Source: Tubulanus polymorphus
Lineage: Eukaryota > Nemertea > Palaeonemertea > Tubulaniformes > Tubulanidae
Direction: 5' to 3'
Length of the DNA stretch: 64,000 nucleotides
Assembly (NCBI RefSeq): GCF_964204645.1
Contig: NC_134028.1
Span: forward strand, 20,124,153 to 20,188,152
Positions 13,001 to 22,275 of the stretch are shown here, piece after piece. The notes below the pieces were generated by a model. It was not told the DNA's origin. It saw only the letters and a list, made by a program, of their open reading frames with translations, and did no database searches. The position numbers were made by a program, and so were the translations under genes. Every line of letters starts with the position of its first letter. Positions within the stretch are counted from its first letter, which is position 1.

Positions 13001-16000
13001 ACCTCGAATGTGAAATCCCCGATTTTTCCAACGTCTATCTCATATTGTCCTATGGTGCCGTGATATCTAATGATATCATTAAGTAGATAATGCTTTTTCT
13101 CGATGCTTGCAGTTGTGCAATTGTTTTCCGGACATTCGGTCGTTCCCACTGAGAACACGGTTGACTCTGCAATTTAGATCAGATAATGGAAAGAACATAA
13201 AACAATAGAATTAGTTTGCTCTAGACTCTATAGCATTTTTGAGGATTTGAGTGACCATGGGTTTGCTTAAGCACTAGCCGCCTCGGTACATGCTTTATTA
13301 GGCCAGGTAGTTACTTAGACCTTAACTTATGTGTCAAGTTTTTCTGAAGACGTTTTACGTAATTTAGTTGATCGTATGTTCAACGCAATTCAGTCAAATT
13401 GTCAGTTAGTGAGTTTAGTTAGTAAGTTAGTGAGTGATTTTCATATACCTAGGAACGGTTGCTCAAAGGTTGGTCAAACTTTTAACCGTCGCTTAAATTG
13501 GGTGGGTCAAGAATTAGAAAGTTAAATAAATCAATTTTCGGAAGAATGTTTATGAGAAAGGTTGCATTTTGAAAGAGAGGACCTTGGAAGAGGCACAGAT
13601 AGAAATCGCGCCACAACATTACCTTTCAAGTATTAAAAGCGTTGAATTTTTTTTTCTCTAAAATTGGTTTCCCTTTTTTTTCAATTTTCCTGTCATTATC
13701 AATCAAAACAGACTCCATTCAAAGTACGACAGGGCATATGAAAACTGAGCCAACGAGTGAATTAATGATTTAACCACTGGTTGAGGAATCTGACCCACCG
13801 ATTGGCAAACCGAGGTTTTGAGGAACTGAATTTAACCAGTGGTTAACTAACCGATGGTTAGGGACTTATCCACCGGTTATTTCAACCAACCTTTGAGCAA
13901 CCGGCCCCAGTATCGATTGAGTTGCTGAAAATTTGTCATTTTCGGATACCTTGATTGTCGAATCTCAGTACGGTGCCGTCATCTAGATCAACTTCCAGTT
14001 TTCTAGCTTTGACGCCTTGAACAAGTTGAACGGTACATTCAAATCTCTGCGACTCGTTCACCGAAGATGGGCATTGCAAATGCGGTCTAAACAATATTTC
14101 CTCAACCTGATGACGAAATAGCTTTTTTACCCAATTGACAACAATATACGTATCGAAATAGAAAAAAAAAGATCTTTTGGTTAAAAAGATGATCTTTATG
14201 ATCCCATCTCTTATAGTAAGATATAGGCTTATCGAATATCGATGCAAGGAAATATTATCTATTTTTACATTGCTTTTGAAAAAAGAGAAAAATGATAAGC
14301 CATATTCCGAATTCCAAAATTGATTAAGGCAAGCGACTATTTTTTATCTTTTAATTAGGGAAATTTAGGCGTTAACGACCATGTATCATGATGTAATGTA
14401 AAGCTGCACTTCGTTATCGAATTACTCCTTCTAAGTAACAATTGGGTAGCAACCGTGAAGCAAAAAAAGAAAAACGTGTGACCAGGTTGTTTATCGGGGT
14501 GCGTAGGGGAGAGTTTAAAAAAAGAAACGAGACCAGATTTCTCTCTGCGGGATGCGCATTTTTTTTCATTTTTATACCGACGAACTTTTTTGACGCGTGC
14601 GGAAAATGAAACTGATGAGAAACAAACAATTTTTGCATGGTTTTCTATACAATTATTATTCCGAACTTATGCTATACGCGTTTTTATATTATGGTGGCTG
14701 ATTCGGGCCATACTAAAAAATTTCACATTGGCCCGTTTTTTGGTTTTCTCGTGCGAGAATTCAAAACATTGTGGTTCTCTCGCGCGAGACCTCAAAACTT
14801 TTGGTTTTCTCGCGCGAGACTTCAAAAAGTTTTGAATTCTCGCGCGAGAAACCAAAAAATGGGCCAATGTGAACAGTTTTAAATCGTTGCTCTAGCCGTA
14901 CAGAAAATTTCTTTAGTATGGTCCGAATTAGCCACCATATTATATGGCCTAAAAAGGAATATAAACATTCAATACGCTATATCTCTAACCCATGCAGCAA
15001 AAAGTTGTACAAGTTAAAATCTATGTTGTAATACGTGTGTCGTTTTTATATTTGTATTATTTATTACATTTCATGTAGTTCTACCGTCCATGCTCAGTTC
15101 ATGGACGTATAAACTAAGAGTCTATAACTAATATATAAAGACTTATAAACTAATCTAGTTTATACGTCCATGCTCAGTCTTAGTGCGTAACTAACAACTC
15201 ATGAATGAGATCTAGTGATCTTTGTATTGAATCTCGCATTTGGTGTACTGACGCTGTGGTCATTTCATGTTCCTATTAATGATCTCAAATCTTATTTGTT
15301 CAATTTTTTTGTGAAATTCTTGACTATTTTCTCTAGTTAAAACTAAGTGGATGATATCGTATGAATACGGTTGTGTATATATTCGAATTCCTGGTTATCA
15401 TTAACTTGCGATAATGTGTAATTTTGTACATTTATTTGGTTTGTTGTTTCCTGTTTCTTTTTTGGAACGGCATTTATGACGAACGATGACTTATGTTTAG
15501 ACATTGAGCGTATATTTCAATTCGTGTTTGGTGTCTATATAACGTTGTGTTGTCGTCATTTTCCTTCAAAACGTACCTGAATCAATTTCGAAGATCGCTT
15601 GAAGTTAAGCGTGTCCTGAACAGTGACCCCTATCGCTTGTTTCCCGGCGCCAACGACTTGCGTTGTGATGTTACCTGTTGTCTGAGGTACACGTCGGGGC
15701 CGATCGGAAAATACGAACGTAAAATTTACCGTAGAATTTACCGATGTCAGTGAAGATGGGTAGGTGTGCACGTTTGCGTCACTGAATAGGTCAAATTTTC
15801 CTGATGAAAGAAAAGTTAACGAATTTTGAATTATTTAGAACAGGACTGTTACTGTTACACGTAATTCATGTTTCTCGCACATTAATATCATTGTGATTGG
15901 TTATACAGTTATTTTGAACTGCACAGGGATCCTTAAACTTTTACTTTGGGACCCGCGTTCTATTCTTTTCGTATTGATTTCGCAATAATTGAAATACGTA

Positions 16001-18201
16001 CCGTCTGGGCGACCACCTGTTACATTAAGTCCTATTGTCTTCAGGCTAACGGGCGCAGTGTAAACTGACCAAGCGTTTTTAGTTCCACCGCAATAAAAGG
16101 AGCTATTTCCCAGACACGGCATCGTGCATTGGGATGATCCATTGCCAGGTTGCGAGCGTCCGCACAGGCATACACTACCTTCTGTCACGCCCGCATATCT
16201 GTAATATTTATGATTTATTTACCCCGCTGTTTTATATGTGCATTATATCATTCTGATTCGTGGGTATGAATAAAAAAGAAACAAACAGACCCGTAGCCAA
16301 TCAAAGAACATTGCTGTTGGCAGATTGACGGCTCCATCTGAGAAAGGGAGGCTCCGATCCTCGCTACGGTAAGTGCGGTGTTTTCCGTTTCCTCAAAGCA
16401 TCCGACAAAGCCTGTGAAATAAGGAAAATAGGCCCCAGGTCAGATATACGTCAATAGCTTTTTCTATTGCATATAATATATTGTCACTATCGGACTCAAA
16501 ATGTTCCGAACCTTCAGTTGTCGATTTAGCTCGGTTCCGTCGATACAAAAAAAATTGATATATGAACAACATGTCAACAGACACTATTGCATTTTTCCGT
16601 GATGGCACTGGTTTGCCTCATGTTCGCATTCTTCCAAATCAAATCGTACGCTTGCTTCTCTAGACGATTAACGTATTCGATAAACATAACTTTTTAGCTA
16701 ACCTCGTAATCGTAAAACTCCCGGTTCTTTTCATGTTTGGTTATGATGTGCACGCTGTTTTGTATATTGAACACGGAACATTAGACCGGGACATAAGGCC
16801 TTATTGGCTTTTACTGGAAAGAAGATATCCTATCGTCAAACTATTAAGAACCGCAGTCAGTCGATAAACTTGATTTCGCCAGTAACCAGCCTTGCTCAAT
16901 TTTCACTGCCCTAAAATTTGACGAACTAATTAACTTCCGATTGATCAAAATTTTATCTATTAAATTTATTAGAATTATGAACATTCGTTGAATCTCCCAT
17001 AATCAATTTTTCGAATAAATATATAATTCTAGAACTTGACTCTAGTAAAAGACAGTTTCATTAAAACTGACCAAAATCGAGTTCATTTTGATTAATATTT
17101 TTTTGAGGCGCATAGTTCGCCTGGAGAAAAGGCTGCGCGTGTATTAACTAAATCGCTGTTACACTGAATGTTGATGTCGGATAATGTAAAATGAAAAATT
17201 ACATTATAACTTTTCTAGCGTTAGTAAAAGCTACGAGCAACTGAGCCACAGGGGACTATTTTCTGACCACCCTTAACGGATTATTCCGTCGCAAATAATA
17301 TGTTCACTTGACAATTTGCTGGTGTGGTGAGGCATCGCGCCGCTGGTGTGTAACCGTGGAGAACGTCGCCTTCAATCTAGTTTCACTTACTCATAGATGA
17401 CGAGCGCCTCAATTGTAGAATTGAATGATGCCATCGGGTTCGAATCCCGCCCAATGGAAGAAAATATTAACAAGACGTATATCTATAGTTAAATTGACAA
17501 CTTCAATTTGAGTGGCAAACAAGTAGGCACTATGCATTAGTTTTTTCCGTAGGTTTTAGCAGTATTTTGAAAACATGTCATGATCTACCAAGCTCATTGT
17601 TGATCATGCACTAATGTTTATTTGTTCAATATTAGGAAATCAGTTTTAAGCAAGAAACTGATAGAAATCAGACAATCACAAGTGATCAATTTAAGCCATT
17701 CGATCAAAATACAATGATCGATCCACAAATTGACCAATAATCACTGGTGAAAAATTTCTTGTTACATCTATTTGGTTATAAAAAAACCAACTGATAGCCC
17801 GACCTAAGCTTTCCAAATATATATATATGGTTTCTATGGGTGATTTTAAGCATTACTGAGGTGTAAATAAAATCACGAAAAAGTTTTGAAATTTGAGAAA
17901 ATTTTCCGGTGAGAGGCGTTACATAATCTGTGGTAGCGAAAAAGTAAAAACAAAAATGCTCACTTTGATGATCCGAGCCCGACAAATAATTAATGATTAT
18001 ATGCTACGAAGAAAATAATTTGAACGACGATAGACCTAAATATCAAAAAAATTAATCGTGTAGATCATCTCTGGATCGTTATATAAAAACGAACCGAATC
18101 TTACCTGGGCCGTCTGTTGGTGGAGCAGGGGTTGTCGTTAGAACTCTCGGTATATAAATAAAAACCACTAACAAAAGAAACATGATTTCTTTCTCCTTAC
18201 T
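1..18201 (-). CDS. Polycystin-1/REJ-like receptor (partial, 26 exons)
   Basis: Large membrane-receptor gene of the polycystin-1/receptor-for-egg-jelly family, cut by the left edge. Exons read from high to low coordinate: 18201-18105, 16411-16291, 16198-16002, 15800-15577, 14106-13950, 13166-13003, 12549-11946, 11585-11389, 10969-10864, 10280-9522, 9346-7067, 6792-6594, 5893-5795, 5131-4926, 4407-4210, 3912-3782, 3399-3222, 2971-2895, 2604-2479, 2130-2013, 1698-1535 (or 1526), 1489-1414, 1066-944, 873-767, 660-475, 384-1. Each has AG/GT borders, and all 25 junctions keep phase, giving about 2,420 codons. Domain order: signal peptide, WSC, PKD-type repeats, REJ, linker, GAIN-like start. This matches polycystin-1-type ectodomains, but no N-terminal LRR or C-type lectin was seen. 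The family's GPS cleavage site, PLAT domain and 11 membrane helices would lie left of base 1. In the family it acts as a large cell-surface or ciliary receptor partnered with TRPP channels; the ligand here cannot be inferred. Exon ends are my reading, not transcript-supported. Confidence 0.88.
1414..3399 (-). CDS. Post-REJ helical linker exons, including a 77-base exon
   Basis: Exons 3399-3222, 2971-2895, 2604-2479, 2130-2013, 1698-1535 (or 1526) and 1489-1414. The 77-base exon is hidden under a plus-strand shadow frame. It was found because 3222 ends in phase 1 while 2604 starts in phase 0, and only this exon bridges both phases; it reads LNSLNQTFDAANIPPRNESL. The encoded protein is amphipathic-helical (IGVLNQLASALGVV, TEDYC-like segments, AAIGAGEVSKNAQKEI), as expected for the helical subdomain before a GAIN fold. 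The intron between 1535 and 1489 would be only 36-45 bases, so this junction is the weakest of the gene. Confidence 0.7.
2330..2448. mobile_element. Small MITE, CCCTTTCAGTGC family, copy 1 (intron)
   Basis: Inverted termini AAACCTTTCAGTGCGTCTAC and GTCAGCACCGAAAGGGTTTT. It shares an ATTAGTCAGCAC end and an ACACCG-rich other end with the copy at 36598. It sits in an intron (2131-2478) of the polycystin-like gene. Confidence 0.7.
3782..6792 (-). CDS. REJ module exons (five exons)
   Basis: Exons 6792-6594, 5893-5795, 5131-4926, 4407-4210 and 3912-3782 complete the REJ module. Diagnostic pieces in order: TLKLMVLKYDP, then CVTNCQTKMNPSSRF (family pattern C-x-x-x-C-x-x-x-x-NPSSR), a segment ending WRTANPKIKG, then EGICGVDPPEGTAIGTEFNVFC with SDQDGPLRYKIAYRV, and finally FLSVKVLPPTP reaching into the next exon. 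REJ modules were named from the sea urchin receptor for egg jelly and occur in polycystin-1-family proteins. All five junctions are phase-compatible. The intron 5794-5132 contains a 0.5-kb inverted-repeat element. Confidence 0.88.
5160..5693. mobile_element. MITE, GGGAGAAATCCCA family, copy 1 (intron)
   Basis: Left arm AAAAATCCCACAATAATTCA and right arm TGAATTTATTATGGGATTTC are inverted, with ends GTATATGT/ATACGGATGTTGTGTATC. It occupies the intron between exons 5893 and 5131. The interior (5300-5620) is unique with no coding sign. Confidence 0.6.
7067..9346 (-). CDS. 2.3-kb exon: PKD repeats and start of REJ module
   Basis: This single exon encodes 760 residues and accounts for the longest open frame in the window. 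The first part has more PKD repeats (CAIDFGDGENVT, then HVYKNGNPFQVRANLTNAV; LTWKFGAKT, then HVFNTPQTITVELSAS). The last third enters the REJ module: GPCYPPNVTLQIPDVC, an internal serine-rich beta segment, and the diagnostic STYDPDDPD...LKFDWYCK. A dibasic run RRKRR at about 8625-8650 looks like a furin-type site. The exon ends in phase 1 at GTAGGA and joins to 6792-6594. An exon this long amid short ones suggests ancestral fusion or intron loss. Confidence 0.9.
9522..11585 (-). CDS. Central PKD repeat exons (three exons)
   Basis: Exons 11585-11389, 10969-10864 and 10280-9522. The first has the PKD-like core YVWKFSANGS with the closing strand SYTKSGTYDVSLNAMND. The third contains the clearest family motif, YEFGDGTPS (compare WDFGDGS), followed by HRFSNPGNFTIKATLKN, the standard 'H-Y-x-x-x-G-x-Y-x-V' strand pair. 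Several N-glycosylation sequons are present. PKD repeats are extracellular Ig-like folds that extend under force. All junction phases agree. Confidence 0.85.
11030..11140. mobile_element. Small MITE with GGGCCCG/CGGCCCC ends (intron)
   Basis: GGGCCCGATTTTATAGACCG and its near complement TATAAGACCGGCCCC bracket an inner inverted pair GGTATTACCTCGAACTCGGG / CCCGGGTTAAAGGTAATAC. The whole 111 bases can form one hairpin. In the intron 10970-11388. Confidence 0.72.
11641..11873. mobile_element. MITE, GGGAGAAATCCCA family, copy 2 (intron)
   Basis: GAGAAATCCCACAATAATTC with AAGATGAAAAATTCTTGAAT on the left is inverted on the right (ATTCAAGAATTTTTCATCTT...GGGATTTCTCCCGTC), then CTTACACGGATAGTGTGTATC. 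It lies in the intron 11586-11945. A half copy is visible at 29385-29450. Confidence 0.68.
11946..12549 (-). CDS. Cys-rich insert exon followed by a PKD repeat
   Basis: A 604-base exon that begins IQRPKCQPWKVFCFR and carries six Cys within about 65 residues, then a longer Cys-free beta-rich stretch ending in a PKD-like segment (FAHTYTPQ...NVTASVFGG). A Cys-containing region between PKD repeats also occurs in polycystin-1-family ectodomains, but I cannot align it to a named domain. It joins in phase 0 to the upstream exon and in phase 1 to 11585-11389. The longest plus-strand reading frame over this exon (12061-12456) is a shadow. Confidence 0.72.
13003..15800 (-). CDS. N-terminal PKD-type repeat exons (three exons)
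   Basis: Exons 15800-15577, 14106-13950 and 13166-13003 follow the WSC domain. They encode beta-rich segments with the PKD/Ig-like texture (for example NSTVNFTFVFSD and LEVDLDDGTVLRFDN) and many N-x-S/T glycosylation sites. The canonical WDFGDG motif is weak here (VDLDDGT), so these are diverged PKD repeats. Phases at each junction agree. The introns hold MITE-like elements (13452-13909 and 14686-14944). Repeat boundaries cannot be set by eye. Confidence 0.72.
13452..13909. mobile_element. Inverted-repeat element with GGTTGCTCAAAGGTTGG ends (intron)
   Basis: The left end GGTTGCTCAAAGGTTGGTCA is inverted at the right end (AACCAACCTTTGAGCAACC, then GGCCCC). The right half has several copies of AACCACTGGTT/AACCGGTGG words. 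It lies in the intron 13167-13949. The plus frame 13331-13525 overlapping it is not supported as a gene. Confidence 0.6.
14686..14944. mobile_element. MITE with TCTCGCGCGAGA palindromes (intron)
   Basis: Outer inverted ends ATATTATGGTGGCTGATTCG and its complement CCGAATTAGCCACCATATTA. Inside are CACATTGGCCC...GGGCCAATGTG and four TCTCGCGCGAGA palindromes. It lies in the intron between exons 15577 and 14106 of the polycystin-like gene. The end GGCCCGAATCAGCCACCATA recurs at about 50964-50984, inside the left arm of the 50.6-kb fold-back. Confidence 0.75.
16002..16411 (-). CDS. WSC domain exons of the polycystin-like gene
   Basis: Two exons (16411-16291 and 16198-16002) encode a complete WSC domain. 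It opens with FVGCFEE, continues with an alternating Cys pattern including a C-x3-C pair (CQQQC), the hallmark YAGV...CLCG, then C-x3-C (CTMPC) and CGG...YTA at the end. Eight conserved Cys are present, consistent with four disulfides. WSC domains are putative carbohydrate-binding modules found at the N terminus of polycystin-1 and yeast wall sensors. The exon junction falls in the middle of the domain (phase 2). Position directly after the signal peptide, with no LRR before it, is the main difference from vertebrate PKD1. Confidence 0.87.
17385..17458 (+). repeat. tRNA-like sequence (SINE head or tRNA pseudogene)
   Basis: The stretch ends GGGTTCGAATCCCGCC, a perfect B box with T-stem, and an anticodon-like hairpin TCAAT...ATTGA lies 20 bases upstream. 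The acceptor stem does not close and the D-arm is poor, so it is not a functional tRNA. It lies in the long intron after the signal-peptide exon of the polycystin-like gene. Confidence 0.45.
18105..18201 (-). CDS. First coding exon: signal peptide of the polycystin-like gene
   Basis: The ATG is at 18183-18181 and is followed by a strongly hydrophobic stretch (MFLLLVVFIYIPRVL), then a Thr/Pro-rich spacer (TTTPAPPTDGPG). This is a typical secretory signal leading into an ectodomain. The exon ends at GTAAGA in phase 1 and joins exactly to the WSC exon. Upstream of the ATG the sequence reads back 18 bases to a splice acceptor (AG at 18203-18202), so the 5' UTR appears to be split and the promoter lies further right, in 18.2-20 kb. 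An upstream in-frame Met exists but would sit inside the presumed intron, so I chose the internal start. Confidence 0.75.
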
Positions 18202-20627
18202 CTGGAATGAGAAATAAGAAAATACATTGTACATGAAAAAATGATTTTCATTATTGTGGAGAGCATGATAATTCAATTTCGTTCTATTTGTCATAATAAA
18301 TCCTAAGTACGTGATTGTAAATGAAAACAATGATCAACATCTCAAATCCCCTTCTCGAAACTCACTCGATCGAATGGAGTTGTAAGTTGGCCTAATTTGG
18401 TATCAGTCTCATCAGGTTGCGAGAAGTAACTCAAAGTATTTTCTATCATTCGAACTTCGCAGAACAATCTATATTACACGTAGTTACCTTTTATTTACTA
18501 CTTTTAACCACGGATGCATAAGTGATTATTTCTTTAAAACTTGCCTTATTACGAAGAATTGCTGAATCGATGTAACTGCATCCTCGATGGTGTTCGCGTT
18601 ATTCAGAACTATTTACTTCGTGGCAATAGTTTCAACAAGGCGACAACTCGCAGCGTGAACATGAATAAAACATATAATGCGTGTAAACATGAGCTTTTTC
18701 CATATATTTCATTAAATATTTTAGACCAACGCGCACTCTTCAAAATGAAATATTGGACAATTGAGATCGAACGCTATATTCAGAATTGTTGTCGTGAAAT
18801 GTTCGGGCCAACCTGTACATTGCGCCATCATAATACTTAGGCCATAATTCGAACAATAACCGTGGCTTATTGATTGTCGCAATACTTGAGAGACATTTTC
18901 CAAAGATCTTTAGAATTTGAGATAAAAATTAGGTGCATTTTAGAAGGGCCAGTGTAAAGGGTGGTGTCCGAAGAAAATATAGACCATTTAAGGAAATCGG
19001 TTTGTGAAGTTGGTAAAATCTTATTTGAACGACGTGTTCTCGGTAGATGGCTAGTAAACCCATCCACAGGCGATCGGGAGGCACTGGATTAGGTAGTAAA
19101 TGTGTGCGCATGTTAATTGAAGGACAATAAGGAACTGTATGGGTACATATGGGTATTTCTGTATTTGGCGGTATCGTCAGTTTGTCGGTCTGTCCGCCCA
19201 GAAACTTCAATGTGCGGAGCTGAATTGCATACTTCATTTATTTTTCATAATGTAACTTTGTACTGTTCCATACTTGACTTGAACTGTCGCGATGACACGA
19301 CAACGTAGCAACACACATAGCATTGAAATGGTGACAGGTGAAAACTAAATATCCGATGCTACTGAAAGCTTACAGTTAGTACACGGTTTTGCGATGTCTC
19401 GGACCTTTGTTTTCAGAATCGAACATGTCGTATTTTAGACCGAAAGGAGTTATTGTCTTCAATCTATATTGAAAAAAACTTTCATTTACGTTAGGGTTCT
19501 AAACCATAATATTGGCGATTGAAAGAGCCGCCATTTTGTGTACCGCACTGTGATAGGCTCTAGATTTTCAACAAGAGTGATATATAACACTATCAACAGT
19601 TGTCAAGTACTCTTCTGTAAGGTGCATATATTAAATACTTTGAGGCAGTTACCGTAAAAACGGTCTAAAAATGTATGCACCACAATGGTTTATGTCAAGA
19701 TACTGCTCCCTCTAGATCGATTTCTTACCGAAAGATTCAAAAACATATTTATGTTCGTCTTTCGTTTGTATTTGAAAATCCGAAAATCGAATTTAAACTG
19801 ATTATCACTACAGTCTAATGCCGTCGTTGGCCCCTTATTATGTCCTCCCCACAGGTGGAATCGACCTAGGCTTCCCCATTCGCATCGGACCTATTATTGA
19901 CTGCATCTTCACTCATTTACTAGGACTTAGTACCGTTAGAGATTTTAACTCCGCGCCGCTACGGTTTGGGTCGTGTATCAGTCGGTCAAGTTACAGTGGC
20001 CAATCAATGCGGATAGTGTTGGTTTCATCAGACATTTGCGACAAGCTTGTTTGAAGAAAATAAGTCGTACCTCATCATCAAAAGTTTTAGAAGAAAGTTT
20101 TGTTAACCTTGTAAACTTATCATGATCCAACTTATAATGACCGTGTTATAACACTATTGCGTAGTACCATGGACTCAGTTAATGGTAGTACGTAATAAAG
20201 ATAAGTCGGTGAAAGATATTCCAAGTGATGGTGTTGTTTTCTATCAATGTCTGATATTGGTGATTGGTGTATCTAACCAAAATGTCCACAAATACAGCCA
20301 ATTCATCGGCACAAACGTGGTTACATTTGGCGTATTCTAAAAAGAATTGCCTTCAATTTACATCCTTCGGTTTTGAATAGACACAATTTGCTAGCATGAG
20401 ATATTTTGCATCCAGGAGATTTGGTTTCTTTTTTAGAATTCACCTCGGACTAATTGGTAACGTAATAACTCAATACCGAGTCAACATGTGTTACGTTTCA
20501 TGAATTTAAAACCCGAAGTCTTAGATTATCGACTATACAATTTAAAAAGCTTGTGCTATCAATAGAGTATCAAATATCTCATCTAAAACCTGTAATTCAA
20601 TGAAAGAATATATAAGAGTTAAAGCTC
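18202..20627. other. Intergenic region between the divergent polycystin-like and GPCR genes
   Basis: This 2.4-kb stretch separates two head-to-head genes, so both promoters should be here. I see no CpG-rich block. A TATA-like word ATATATAAG lies 20 bases before the GPCR ATG. Apart from the doubtful frame at 18541-18840 nothing is coding. Confidence 0.5.
18541..18840 (+). CDS. Hypothetical Cys-containing reading frame
   Basis: A 99-codon frame without an early ATG reads YYEELLNRCNCILDGVR..., then YIQNCCREMFGPTC and stops at TAG. The spacing of six Cys and the codon texture look better than random AT-rich sequence, so it may be a relic of a small secreted protein. There is no clear acceptor before it: an in-frame TAA at 18535 precedes it and the first AG is at 18554. 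It lies between the head-to-head polycystin-like and GPCR genes. Confidence 0.22.
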   Translation: MPYYEELLNRCNCILDGVRVIQNYLLRGNSFNKATTRSVNMNKTYNACKHELFPYISLNILDQRALFKMKYWTIEIERYIQNCCREMFGPTCTLRHHNT

Positions 20628-21731
20628 ATGCCAATAGAATATCTCGAATTCCCTCCAGCTGATAAACCTCGGGTCCTTCACTCAGTGATGACGTCTGTTA
20701 CGAATTCATCTGACGTGTCGTGCGTAAAAAATTTACCGATACGAAAAGTTTACATCGATACGTTTTACGTCTATGCGATTGTATACGGCGCGCTGTCGCT
20801 GGTCGGAATCGCATCGAACGTACTCACTATCGTTACGATCGAACGTTTGAAACGAAAATCATACTACGTATGCAAATTCGTAGCTTGTTTTGATTTATCG
20901 TTTCTCGTTTCGTTCGCGTTTTTGTACCCGATTCGGGCGTTGTACGTTTACGCGATTATGGGTGACGTCATGTTTCGTTTTTACGCGCTCAAATTCGGGG
21001 GTTGGATTTTGTTCATATTTGCATATATGTTTCTCTGGTTACAGGCATCGAGGAATTGGTCGGTTGTTTTGCTCAGTGTTGATCGGCTAGTGGTGATTTC
21101 ATTTCCGTTGCGAGCGGTGCGATTTTGGACACGAAGAAAACTACTATCAATAATGATTTGTGTGGTTACCTTATGCGCGTTGGCAAACTGGCATTATATC
21201 ATACGAAGCTCATTCCCAGGACTTTATCGCTGGCCTTGTCTTAGATTAGATATTCGTGTTTATACCCAGTACAGCGGTTATATACTCTTCAAATATACTG
21301 ATTTTCTCACAAAACTCATCACAAATTACACCAATTATGTTTACATGTTCATAACGTCAATATTCCCTACTTGTTTTTTGATAGTTGTCAATTTTCTGTT
21401 AATGTTTGTTTTATATCGTGCGACCACAGCTCGACGGTCTCTTCGTCGAAGTGATTCCGTCGCCCGCAAGAATGTCATCGATATCCGCGCTCTCAGAAAT
21501 GTCGTTGCGCTCGTCGCTTTTTTTCTAATTTGCGAAATCCCGGCCACAATGCCGCGACTTTTTGAAATAAACGGTTTTGTAATACGCGATTATAGATTGC
21601 AAGTAATGTTTTATCAATTCGCTCTCACTACAACGGTTTTCAATTCAGTCGGTAATTTTTTCATCCTTATTTCTACCGATGATAAATTCCGTAGTTTCAC
21701 ACGATGCCAGGCGTGCCGGGTAGACCGGTAG
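20628..21731 (+). CDS. Intronless class A GPCR, peptide-receptor-like
   Basis: A 367-residue rhodopsin-like receptor in one exon. Landmarks: TM1 about 45-70 with GIASNVLTI (Asn64); TM2 about 80-100 with Asp89; TM3 ending in DRL (152-154) in place of DRY; TM4 with Trp188; TM5 about 228-255; basic third loop; TM6 about 290-312 with CEIP (Pro305); TM7 about 326-350 with NSVGN in place of NPxxY. The NS-x-x-N variant is seen in FMRFamide/orphan peptide receptors of invertebrates, so a neuropeptide ligand is likely. Odd points: no Cys where TM3 begins, although loop 2 has Cys204, so the usual TM3-loop disulfide seems missing. The tail is short (about 17 residues) with two Cys that could be palmitoylated. 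An alternative start is Met21. A TATA-like ATATATAAG lies at about 20608. Function is inferred from fold only. Confidence 0.87.
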   Translation: MPIEYLEFPPADKPRVLHSVMTSVTNSSDVSCVKNLPIRKVYIDTFYVYAIVYGALSLVGIASNVLTIVTIERLKRKSYYVCKFVACFDLSFLVSFAFLYPIRALYVYAIMGDVMFRFYALKFGGWILFIFAYMFLWLQASRNWSVVLLSVDRLVVISFPLRAVRFWTRRKLLSIMICVVTLCALANWHYIIRSSFPGLYRWPCLRLDIRVYTQYSGYILFKYTDFLTKLITNYTNYVYMFITSIFPTCFLIVVNFLLMFVLYRATTARRSLRRSDSVARKNVIDIRALRNVVALVAFFLICEIPATMPRLFEINGFVIRDYRLQVMFYQFALTTTVFNSVGNFFILISTDDKFRSFTRCQACRVDR

Positions 21732-21827
21732 TTTCGGGGCTGTAGTACGCCGACTGAGAGACGTTCTAATCGGGTAGATTATCATCTTCAACCTTTGAAA
21801 AATTTGTTCCATCATACACATTGAGAA

Positions 21828-22275
21828 AGCGTTAGATTTCCTACTTATTATGAAAAATACTGCAGTAGATAGCAGCAATACAATACTATTCACTGATGTT
21901 GTGGCTCTATACCCTAGTATACCTATCGAAGGTGGTATTAGAGCTGTTAATGAGTTTCAACACATGCATCTATGTCAGATACATGGGGCATATTATATGC
22001 GAAACTATCGATATTAGTTCTAAGTAATAATATCTGTAAATTTTTTACAACATGCATTTTGTGCAAATTTCGGGAACGGCTATTGGTAGACGTATTCATG
22101 CATATTTTAGAATCGGAAGTCTTCGACAAATCTACCCATAAACCTAAATTGTGGAAGAGATTCGTAGATGATACATAATTTTGGTCTGTTGGAACAGGGT
22201 CTTGATGAGTGTTTAACTAAATTTACTGAACGTCAGATTTACCCATGAATATGCCTTTTTAGAAGCCTAATTAGA
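21828..22275 (+). pseudogene. Decayed Penelope-type reverse transcriptase fragment
   Basis: Starting about 100 bases after the GPCR stop, one frame reads KALDFLLIMKN, then FTDVVALYPSIPIEGGI, which matches the RT motif A neighbourhood of Penelope-like elements (D-V-x-x-L-Y-x-x-I-P-x-x-x-G). After a frame break another frame (21972-22178) gives SILVLSNNICKF and further on PKLWKRFVDD, matching the catalytic [FY]VDD region. The two pieces are in the right order but out of frame, and the stretch between them, where the family's G-x-A-MG-type motif belongs, is lost. No endonuclease or terminal repeats are seen. It is a dead remnant. Confidence 0.75.

Noticed and set aside
17385-17458. Functional tRNA gene
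   Set aside because: The B box is perfect but the acceptor stem and D-arm do not fold; listed as a tRNA-like relic instead.
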